NCBI GenBank assembly: GCA_012934845.2
Contig: WNNJ02000100.1
Coordinates: 1 to 64,000, forward strand
Reading direction: 5' to 3'
Length of the DNA stretch: 64,000 bases
From: Pomphorhynchus laevis
Lineage: Eukaryota; Acanthocephala; Palaeacanthocephala; Echinorhynchida; Pomphorhynchidae
Positions 1 through 10,800 of the stretch are shown here, piece after piece (position 1 is the first letter of the stretch; each line of letters begins with the position of its first letter). The position numbers and the translations under genes are program-made. A model generated the notes under the pieces. The model was not told the DNA's origin. It made no database searches and worked only from the letters and a program-made list of their open reading frames with translations.

Positions 1-592
1 TTGTAAGGAAAACATTTCCACTTGTGCAAACTGTACGTTGTTTCCGTCTTTTGTAACAAAATGACGGAGATAGCACTACAGTTGCCGGAAACAACCGACA
101 ATCTGTCTTTTGAATCTTTTTGACAGGAAACCGGAATCTGCCAGGTTAATAGAATGAATAATTGCATACACGAGCGAGTTTCATCATTTGGTCGGCTTCA
201 TCAATTATCCTCGTGTGAATTCTTTAATCCTAGATGCAGCACTGTACACTACAATCAGCGTAGGTGGACCTCATCAGCAGTGAGCCTACGCCTACATTTC
301 GTGTTTCGGTCCTTTAATGATCCGCTGAAATTTTCTTCTGCTGCCTTTGAGTAAAAACAAACGATACAGTTTGTAAGGAAAACATTTCCACTTGTGCAAA
401 CTGTACGTTGTTTCCGTCTTTTGTAACAAAATGACGGAGATGGCACTACAGTTGCCGGAAACAACCGACAATCTGTCTTTTGAATCTTCTTGACAGGAAA
501 CCGGAATCTGCCAGGTTAATAGAATGAATAATTGCATACACGAGCGAGTATCATCATTTGGTCGGCTTCATCAATTATCCTCGTGTGAATTC
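1..592 (-). repeat. Tandem 370-bp repeat carrying a hammerhead-like RNA motif (retrozyme/PLE-terminus type)
   Basis: Positions 1-222 recur almost unchanged at 371-592, giving a direct repeat with a period of about 370 bp; the second unit is cut off by the MITE that starts near 593, and the first may continue left of the window. Only the first unit keeps the hammerhead-like core (minus strand, 240-312). Blocks such as GCATACACGAG, TCCTCGTGTG and CACTGTACACTACAATCAG are shared with the module at 5101-5515, so both belong to one family. Short tandem units with a hammerhead are known from small animal retrozymes and from terminal repeats of Penelope-like elements. No protein is encoded; the small open frames here are chance. 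Confidence 0.75.
240..312 (-). ncRNA. Hammerhead-ribozyme-like motif, probably decayed
   Basis: Read on the minus strand there is an exact CTGATGA box (plus 271-277). It is preceded by CACTG (278-282), which pairs perfectly with CAGTG (240-244) as a hammerhead stem I. It is followed by GGTCC (266-270), which pairs with GGACC (308-312), the latter directly before a GAAA box (304-307). A further 7-bp pair joins 258-264 and 285-291. The GAAA expected downstream of stem II in a type I hammerhead reads GATT, so this copy is probably not active. The family assignment rests on comparison with the copies at 5384-5457 and 45055-45100. Confidence 0.5.
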
Positions 593-812
593 TTAAATAT
601 AAAAACGTTGAAGATCCGTCTTGGCCACTTTATGCCTTCAACGTCGACATATAATGTGGCTAACAAGTGGCCTACTATATATACATAAATTGTAAATATA
701 TATACAAAAATTATATTTTATATATATAGTAAGCCACTTGTTAGCCACTTCATATGCCGACGTTGAAGGCATGAAGTGACCAAGACGGATCTTCAACGTT
801 TCTATATTTAAT
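593..812. mobile_element. Foldback MITE with inverted repeats of about 85 bp
   Basis: The left end (593 onward, containing AACGTTGAAGATCCGTCTTG) is the near-perfect reverse complement of the right end (up to about 812). The arms are about 85 bp and the AT-rich centre about 50 bp. There is no coding capacity. It interrupts the second unit of the tandem repeat, so it is younger than that array. The DNA transposon superfamily is not identifiable because no clean target duplication is visible. Confidence 0.7.
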
Positions 813-1660
813 ATTACTACAACGTTATATATAGAAACGTTTTTGTCAAATTTGTCGATTTAATTAAATAAGCGTACTCGTTTGTCTGGTTCTACATTAT
901 AATATTTACATAACAATGATTCTGCAAGAGACCCCTGACGGTGGTCTCTTCCATAACTTAGATTTGTTTTAGTATCATTTGATTTGCATCCTATATATCT
1001 CAGTAATGAAAGATTGCTTTATTTTTAATTTTTCAAATCCCTCAAATTTTAAAATTATTCAGAAAGATTTAATTTACTTTTAACGTTTAGTAAAATTTAA
1101 ATAACTATAATCTGTCACTGATGGGCTCTTAAGCAGTGAAAGCGATGGCAAAAGAAATAATACATGTATTTGTTGCATATGTTCTTTAATAAATACAACC
1201 GTTCAATTATGTATATTATATATGAGTAGAATAATAGTGGACATTTTGATTCATTTTATATACCTTTGAATTTTTGAAATTGTTATTCTAAATTATATTA
1301 TGTTTATACAACACCAACGACTATGCAAATGTTTTTAAAACGATTAAAAGCATGCACAGAATTGTGTTATAATATGCTTGTAATCTAAAATCAAATAGAC
1401 GTTAGGAACGAACTCGTGCATCGTTCTTTTGTTATCTATTTAATAGATAGCTCACTAATTAGTTTACCTCTCTCATACTATTACTATATCTTGCTGATTA
1501 TTTTGAAAGGTGATTGTTAGACAATATTTTCATTTAGTGGTAATTTTCATTACTATAAATTAGTACGTTTAGTAATGTTATGCAATTCTACAAACTTTAG
1601 CTGCTAAATTCCTAGCTTGATTTGAAATATATTCTGATTGTTAATGTTTGATACTTTCAG
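813..1660. other. AT-rich non-coding, upstream or intronic
   Basis: No gene, repeat or structured element recognised. It ends in a good 3' splice site (polypyrimidine tract and CAG at 1658-1660), so at least the right part is probably an intron of the gene that follows. Confidence 0.4.
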
Positions 1661-1852
1661 CTAGACCAGAATGAATCAAAAGTGAATATTTCTGAAATCA
1701 AGGAACGCCATCCAGACCCATCGAGCAACGCTGATGACAATAAATTATCTAGAGAAATTCGAACATTTTTTGGGCTATCGATACCAGCTAATCTTCAAGA
1801 TAAAGCGGATTTTGTTGGTCACTCCGTCTCTGAGCTGTCAACATTTACTCGG
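1661..1852 (+). CDS. Exon of the unrecognised host gene (first visible)
   Basis: TTTCAG acceptor, 64 full codons, GTATG donor. Encodes LDQNESKVN ... SELSTFTR, hydrophilic, with acidic and Ser-rich stretches. Phase 0 out, matching the next exon. Confidence 0.65.
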
Positions 1853-4800
1853 GTATGATTTTAAAATCTCTACATATCGTCGCTTTTATGTATTTTTATG
1901 AACTTTTTATGCACATTCCATGTTGTCTATGTTAGTAGAAATTGAAAATTGTTTTATATCGAATACTTTTTTTATATTATGTTTTTTATAATATATTTTT
2001 AATATATTTTTTTATATTATTTTTATATTATGCAAATTTTTATCGATAAAATTTGTAAAATATTTATTTATCGATTTGGTAAAAATTGAAACGTTTAAAT
2101 ATCAATTGATCTCTGTCATTTATATATCATACTAATGATATTTAAATATAGCCTTTATAACAAATTAACAGCAAAATAGGAGAGCCTTAAACATTGTTTT
2201 AATTTTTTGCTAAATTATGAACTTAATAATTACTGTCTCCTTTTACAACGGATTATTTTTTGATTATTTAAGATGACTTAGATGTGACGTTCAATGTTTT
2301 AAAGAAATTTAACTATGAAATATATTAAGGTGTAACAAGCTTTAGTTAGCCGTCAGTTTTCATATAATGTACGCCAATCATCATCCTAATTGATTTTTTT
2401 GCCCGTTTGTGTCAATTAGTTCAATTAAATGTAATATATTTCTAAAAATTATTTACATTATTTCATTTCGAAATTTTTCAACACTTTGAAGTGTTTATTT
2501 TATACATTTAGAATTTTAATTCAGGTTTTTACAAAAGATTGTTTTAAGTTTTAAAATTTAATTTAAGAAATGCAATTTCCAAAATATTCATATTCGTTAT
2601 CTAATGATTTGTTCGCTTTAATTGTTCTGTGAGCATCATTATAATATGTAAGCATCATTTTATGCGTTTGCTTTGTCAGTTTTATTTGCTTCATTCACAT
2701 TGTTAGCATAAACTTACAATTTTCAAAGTACAATATGGCATTCCGACTCGAATTCCCATGAAATATTCTTTTAAATATGCTGTTTTCAAATCACCTTAAT
2801 GTGCATATACCTATGTGTAGACCTGCTGATATTTAAAAGCGTACACATTTAAAATAAGTAGATCATTATTATGAATGAGAGTAGGCATTTTTTCGCAAAT
2901 TTACCTTGCAATTATATTACTCTATCTTAATAGTTCTTAATAGTCGAAACATTAATGTTTTTGGAAATTTCGCGCTTGAATAGATTAATATGTAACAAAC
3001 TTTACAAAATTGATTAATAAGCAAACTTTACTAATACGTATATCTTTTTTAAGTATCGATTTATTTTTTAAGTTTTACTAGCTATGCCAATAAGGCGTTT
3101 TTAAATACAAAGTTTTTTTTATCGCTAATGAGCTTCGTTATTTTAAGTGGGTATAAATGCATTTTTTATTTACTATTTTTTACAAATATTTATCAATTAC
3201 TGAGTCAAGTAAAATATTAATCTTAATTAATATTCAGTTTAAATAAATTTCCAATATGCAAAAATAAATTATATTGTGCAAAAATAAATTACTGTTTGTT
3301 GACAGAAAATTCGTAGACCTATCCGTAATTCATATAAAACCGTTCCTCAACGATACCAAAGAACAAGTCGACGAAATCACAAACTGCATGCTCCCTGGTT
3401 ATTAAAAACATCTACACGCAAATCTTCTCATTCAAAATTATTTAATCTTATATTAAAGTAAGTAATTTGTCGTTCTTTGTATTATGCTTTATCATTGGAT
3501 CTTTGAACACTAGCCGGTACAGCCTAGTTTCAGCATCAAACTTTCGGATATTTTGTTAAAATTTGATCATCTTAGAAATTTCGTTTGTTGTATCTAATGT
3601 GATGTGAAATAAAAAATTTTATTTAAATTATTGAACTTATTTAGGTTCAAGTGAGAATATTTACAAAAAATGAACCTATGTATAATAGTGGTTCATAAAT
3701 ATGCTAAGTAGATGAAGGTCCAGGACTTCATACGAAATACGGAATTTATAAAAAATGTTTTTCGTGTGTAGACTGGACTTTGATTCACGAATTTAAGGCC
3801 TTGATTCACAATGTCACATAGGCAACCGAAATGACCAGTGGGTACTGCTTTATTCTACTGATGAGTGTTGTCGGGTTCTCCACCACTTTGATGCTAAAGT
3901 GGTCGTCCAGCAGTTATATGGTGCCTGAAAGTCGTGAATCAAAATCCAGTATATCAAGTTACACAATTTTATAGAAATGCCGTATTCCGTAAGAAATCCT
4001 GAATTGTTGTTGACTCAACACATTCGTGCACTACCATTTTCATACTGTATCCATTAAGGATCCAACGAGTGCAGCGACAATTCAGCAACAACCTCTATCT
4101 AGTGTTTAAGGATAGTCCGCACAGCAATTCGATCTAGTTAAGAGTGAATTGATATATTATATCATTTATACTACATATATTATATACATTATATAATCTA
4201 TATTATGTATAATATATTATATATAATATATTATATATATTATATTATATATAATATATATTTTATAGACCATTGTATATATACCATTATAAATAATGGT
4301 GTTGCAAACGATATATACAAAAGATACGTTTATTTCAATTTTTCCTGATTATACATTCATATTTAAAAAAGTTTATTAAAATATAAAATAATATAAGCAT
4401 TAGATCAGTTAACTGAGTCTTTATTTTTGTACTAAATAAATTTAAAGTAAATTATTTATAAGATAAGAATTTTTAAATGCGATTTTTATGAATTCGTTAA
4501 TAGATAATTTAAATGCTTCATAATTAAGACGAGGATGGATACAGCAGCAGTGGAGAATTTAAAAATAAATTGTATATTTTTGGTAGTATAAATAATATAT
4601 TTTTTGTAGCTTTTTAGTAGTGTAATTCAAAATATTGTAAGAAATTATAGTTTATATAAAACTTACTGAGATAAATACAACTGCATCAAAAATTTAATTA
4701 TCATCTTATCGAAAGGATTTTTTGCTTGCCCGTTCAAATTTACATAAAATGATACATTTTCGGTTTTAAATAGTTGATAATGATCTATTATTGAAAATAA

Positions 4801-7800
4801 TAATTATTGGAGCTGGATCAAAGAACAGAGGAAATTATTTTTTATATTTCGCTAACTTCTGTTAGCACCTTCAGAAAATTACATTGTATTTAAAAAATGT
4901 ACATGCCTCTCTGCAAATGTTTAAAACGATCACCGCCATTTGCCTTGGGCAGGTTCTGCTGTTGTTAGAGATAACCAGCTATTTTCATTGTTGTTTGAAT
5001 TTTTGACACGATTTCGGCAACTTTTAAAGGTACACAAAACGCAATAAAAAAGGATGATTTAAAATAGTTTAGAAACAAAACAAAAATACTTACCATAATA
5101 CTATTGTGAATATTGCATACACGAGCCCCTATTCTTCACTGGTCGTTTTTGATATTATCCTCGTGTGGTTGTTTAAATCCTATCAGCATCACTGTACACT
5201 ACAATCAGATTTTATATTCCGTTCGTATAAGAACGGAATAAAAAATCGGTATGTGGTGGATTCGAATTGCGAATATTAGTTACCGCCCACACCAAATATA
5301 GAACACATTAATTGTGTAATTTGGTATATAAGCCAAATATAAACCAGCATTTCGGCGACAAGGAATCAGCAGAAGCAGTAAAAGGACCGAAACACGAAAT
5401 GTAGGCGTGGGCTCACTGCTGATGAGATCCACCCACGCTGATTGTCTACGTACAGTGGTGCTGATAGGATTTAAACAACTACACGAGGATAATATCAAAA
5501 CCGACCAGTGAAGAATTACCATAATATTTCTCAAAATTCTGAAAAAAGAAATTAATTGCCATAAATTCTCAAAAAAGGTAAGTAGGCAACTTTTGAATTT
5601 TGCTATTAATTTTGAGTTTTCAGATTCTAATCGTTTACAACATCAATCACTTAATTTGTCTCAAAATTTGTTTAATATTCTTAATATTAATTATTTAGAA
5701 ATGTTAAATAATTATTTAAATAATAAATGTAATTATATTGAATTTCTTATTGGTTTTAAACACCTTAAAAAGTTTTTGTTTTTGTATAATTTACAAAAGC
5801 AATACGTGGATATTCAAAGTATTAGAACCCATGCCTATGAAGGTGACTCAAATAAAATTAACAACAGATTTGTAAATTGGTCTAATCGAGAATAAAGTAC
5901 TAATCTAGTTAAAGTCTTAAATTAGAGTCCTATTTTTACACCAAAGATAATAGTTTCAGAACCTAAAATTTTAACTGAATTCGAAAAAACTTGTTTTAAT
6001 TTAAAAAACTATATAAATAATTTACCTAAATACATAAGCTTTAGCTTTAAGAAACTCATAAAATCAGGTTCGAACCAAGAGGAATTAAACAAAGACAATA
6101 AAATTGTTAAAAACTAAGTTAGCACAAAGGATTTGGTAATTTGTAAATCTGTTAAAAATAATTATTTTGTTTTAATGAATAACTTAGAATATATAAAATT
6201 AGGTACGGATGTTATTAACAATTCAAAATTTAATAAATTAAATAAAGACGATACATTAAAAAGACAGACAGTATTCAATAATTTTTTGAAAAATATTAAC
6301 ATAAATGATAAAATAGATAATAAAATTTTAAGAACTTGTTTATCAAAAAATACGAAATCTCGTTCTATGTACTTTCCCTCAAAAACTCAAAAATAGGAAA
6401 ATTGTGCAAGACCTATTATTGCATCATATATGACATATTCATATACCATATCAAAAATAATTGAGAGGAAAATTAAATCATTATTAAATATATCATTTTT
6501 CCTACGTTAAGAATAGAATTCATTTCTCCCAAATGATCCGTATCTATAATGCAAAGGGTAAAACGTTGATTAGTTTTGACATCGTTTCGATGTTCACTAA
6601 TGTGCCCAGAAATAAAGCTATTGAACTATCTGCAAAACTATTAGAGGAAAATTTGGATTACTCCTTTAAACTTTGTTTTGAAGAGTGGACCGAATTGCTT
6701 GTTTTATGCACAAATAAAACAATTTTTAAATTTAATGAATAGGTGTATGAACAAAACGATGGTATCGCAATGGAGAATCCTTTCGCACCCCTCCTTAGTA
6801 AATTATATATGAGAAATTGGGAATTAAATAATATCACTAAGATGGATGGAATTGTTAGGTGGATTAGATATGTCGATGATATGTTTGCTATTTGTGATAA
6901 CACAATTGATGTACAGAAAATATTAAGAGCAATAAATTGTTTTGATGAAAATATTCAGTGGACAATAGAATTAGAATTAGATTATAGATTAACATTTTTA
7001 GATGTCGTCGTTGGTAGAACATCAAATGATATTTTAAAAACATCCATTATTATCAAAATTTAAATAATTTAAATATTATTTCGCAAAATACCAATGTCCC
7101 AACATCTTAGGAAATAACTGCTGTCAATTCTTTGTTTTTCGAAGGTATCTGATTGTTTCAGATATAAATGAACTTGAAACAAATAATAAGATAATTAGAA
7201 TTCTATTAGATAAAAAAACGGTTTTCCATCATAGGCGATTAAAAAGGCTTTCTACAAAAGTACCATAAAGGATAAACAAGTTGTTTTTGGCCCATAATGA
7301 GAAAAGAAATACATAGGAATAATAAATTTGACATAACGTTAAATATTTTGTAAAGATGTTGTAAACGATTCGTTTGTTTAAATAATCTTTTCTATTTTAT
7401 TTTTATATTTTATTTAATTTTTCTAATACCTTTAGTTATTATTTTTTATATTTTTCTAATTTTTTCAAATTATTTATTTTGAATAAAAATATTATGGTAA
7501 TTATTTTTGTTTTGTTTTTAAACTATTTTGAATCATCATTTTTCATTGCGTTTTGTGTACCTTCAAACGTTGCCGAAATCGAGTTAAAAATTCAAACAAC
7601 AATGAAAGCTGCTGGTTATCTCTAACAACAGCAGCACCTGCCCAAAGCAAATGGCGGTGATCGTTTTAAACATTTGCATAACGGCATGTACATTTTTTTA
7701 AATACAATGTAATTTTCTGAAGGTGCTAACAGAAGTTAGCGAAATATAAAAAATAATTTCCTCTGTTCTTTGATCCAGCTCCAATAATTATATATATTTT

Positions 7801-10800
7801 TTCGGTTTTTAAATATTTAAGATTTTCAAGTATTTTCTAATATATCTGATTTAATCAATTTTTTATCAAATTATTCAAATTACTTTTAATACGAAAGAAT
7901 ATCATCACACATTCTGCTAATGAGTGAAATGTCTTACATTTTATATTGTATATTTACGTTTAACGTTTAATATAAGTGTATTTCTAGTTTATCTAAATAT
8001 ATAATCTATTTGGTATATACAACCTTATATTTTCTATGATTAGTTCAACAAGGCAGTATCAGCAAAATCAGAATGAGGTATGTCACCGTAGCATATCAAC
8101 AATTCATAAGAATGGTAGTACAACAAGCAGAAAAGTTCAAAAGTTCTACGACTTCGGTAAAAGCGTTACAGAGTCGTCTAAATTAATGCCATACATGAAT
8201 CATGGTATGTCGTTCCCCCAAATATCTAACATTGAGTATGAAATGACTCGTCGACAGCTGCTGAAAGTTAGACGATGTGAATCCGATTTAACCTCATCTC
8301 ACTTATCGCGTAAAGGATCGTCTTCGTATATTCGTTTCGCATATTCTTTGGACCAGCAAAGCAATACGGGAAGATTAGATGAAAGTATGACAGCAACTGA
8401 TATCGAATATGATGAGCATCAATTTCAAACAATGGTCGACAGGTCTGATTGTGCGATAGCCAACGCTACTATACAGTCTACGTTGGCTGATGATAAAAAC
8501 GATGAAAACACTATGCAGTATTTTGAGCTTGTATCTGTGCTAAAGTTTGTTCACGAGGATATCATAAAGTGCTGGAACGCTTATGTAGATACAACCACTC
8601 ATGATTTTCTTATAAATAAGCAATTCTGTCAAGTATTCCAATTATTCTATCTACTATTTGAGGTATATCAATTTTGCAATTTTTTCTATATTTTGATTTA
8701 ACTTTAAGTATAAAAACACGTAGATATTCGTAATATGATGCAATAGTTATAATATTATAGTTAGGTATTTTACTGAATTTCATTCTACTTGGGCGTGCAC
8801 ACTTATTACAAAATTATTATCATTTTGAAGCAGACATTTATTTCATGCATTTGTTGATTAATTGTATATTGCTCGTCTCTTCTTAATTTATTATTACATC
8901 ACATAACTATAGATGGAATATAAAATAATAATTTATATTAATCAGGCTTGAAACAAAGTTACTATTCATCATCAACGTCTTCACGCTTAAACGAAACAAA
9001 CATTAAACCTTATTTCTCAAAACATTGGATCATACACGTCGTTAATAGCACATGCCATTCTTTTGGCCCGTGTTTGACAATTTCTTTATTTACTATGTAG
9101 GACAATTTATTATATTTGACAATTTATTTATATATAGCTTTCGACAATTTATTTATTTACTATTTTTGAAAAATATCTAAATTTGCTGTTCTACAATTTG
9201 TATATTTACTATGCTTGCCAATTTGCTTATATACTGTGTTTGACAATTTGTTTATTTGCTATGTGGGACAATTTCTTTATTAACTATGTTTGACAATTTG
9301 TTTATTTATTATGTTTGGCGATTTCTTTATTTACTATGTTTGGCAATTTGTTTATTTACTATGTAAGATAATTTGTTTATTTACTTTGTAAGACAATTAG
9401 TTGACTTAATGTGTAAAACAATTTGTTTATTAACTATGTTTGACAATTTGTTTATTTACTATGTTTGACAATTTGCTTATTTACTATGTTAAACAATTTA
9501 TTTACTACGTAGGACAATTTGTTTATTTACTATGTTTGACAATTTGTTCATTTACTATGTAAGACAATTTGTTTATTTACTATGTAAGACAATTTGTTTA
9601 TTTACTTTATAGCACAATTTGTTGATTTACTATGTATGACAATTTGTTAATTTACTATGTAAGACAATTTGTTTATTTACTATGTTTGACAATTTGTTTA
9701 TTTACTATGATTGACAATTATTTTATTTACTTTATAGCACAATTTGTTGATTTACTATGTATGACAATTTGTTTATTGACTATGTTTGAAAATTTGTTTA
9801 TTAACTATGTTTGACAATTTGTTTATTTACTATGTTTGACAATTTGCTTATTTACTATGTTAAACAATTTATTTACTACGTAGGACAATTTGTTTATTTA
9901 CTATGTTTGACAATTTGTTCATTTACTATGTAAGACAATTTGTTTATTTACTATGTAAGACAATTTGTTTATTTACTATGTTTGACAATTTGTTTATTTA
10001 CTTTATAGCACAATTTGTTGATTTACTATGTATGACAATTTGTTTATTTACTATGTTTGACAATTTGTTTATTTACTGTATAGCACAATTTGTTGATTTA
10101 CTATGTATGACAATTTGTTAATTTACTATGTAAGACAATTTGTTTATTTACTATGTTTGACAATTTGTTTATTTACTATGATTGACAATTATTTTATTTA
10201 CTTTATAGCACAATTTGTTGATTTACTATGTATGACAATTTGTTTATTGACTATGTTTGAAAATTTGTTTATTAACTATGTTTGACAATTTGTTTATTTA
10301 CTATGTTTGACAATTTGCTTATTTACTATGTTAAACAATTTATTTACTACGTAGGACAATTTGTTTATTTACTATGTTTGACAATTTGTTCATTTACTAT
10401 GTAAGACAATTTGCTTATTTACTATGTTTGACAATTTGTTTATTTACTATGTTAAACAATTTATTTACTACGTAGGACAATTTGTTTATTTACTATGTTT
10501 GACAATTTGTTCATTTACTATGTAAGACAATTTGTTTATTTACTATGTTTGACAATTTGTTTATTTACTTTATAGCACAATTTGTTGATTTACTATGTAT
10601 GACAATTTGTTTATTTACTATGTTTGACAATTTGTTTATTTACTATGATTGACAATTATTTTATTTACTTTATAGCACAATTTGTTGATTTACTATGTAT
10701 GACAATTTGTTTATTTATTATGTTTGACAATTTGTTTATTTACTACTTTTGACAATTTGTGGATAAATTATACTTCAATTATTGCTTTTGTCAAAATTCA

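Larger units (their letters stand above)
4765..7800 (+). mobile_element. Penelope-like element (family A) with long inverted termini, broken
   Basis: A Penelope-type reverse transcriptase reads left to right between about 5590 and 7070, with recognisable SFDIVSMFTNVP (motif A), GIAMENPFAPLLS (motif B) and RYVDDMFAI (motif C), then LTFLDVVVGR. The endonuclease region after it is badly decayed. The last 200 bp of the element match the 3' end of the GIY-YIG copy at 37083-37612. Left (about 4800-5099) and right (about 7492-7795) ends are inverted repeats of some 300 bp, consistent with the inverted pseudo-LTRs reported for PLEs. The coding part is interrupted many times, so this is an old inactive copy. 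It lies in the intron between 3457 and 8044 of the host gene. A hammerhead module is inserted at 5101-5515. Confidence 0.8.

Noticed and set aside
1-592. LTR of a retrovirus-like element
   Set aside because: No TG...CA ends, primer site or polypurine tract seen, no gag/pol nearby; the ribozyme-like core and PLE-related blocks explain it better.
8036-8043. ATG at 8036 as a gene start
   Set aside because: It overlaps the acceptor TGATTAG, and the upstream exon joins in phase at 8044.
9632-10285. Open frames of 60-72 codons rich in LLCMTICLFTMFDN
   Set aside because: They are one stop-free frame of the 25-bp minisatellite; identical peptides recur with the 471-bp period.
9065-10765. CRISPR-like regular array
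   Set aside because: No distinct spacers; units are contiguous variants of one 25-mer, in a eukaryotic intron.
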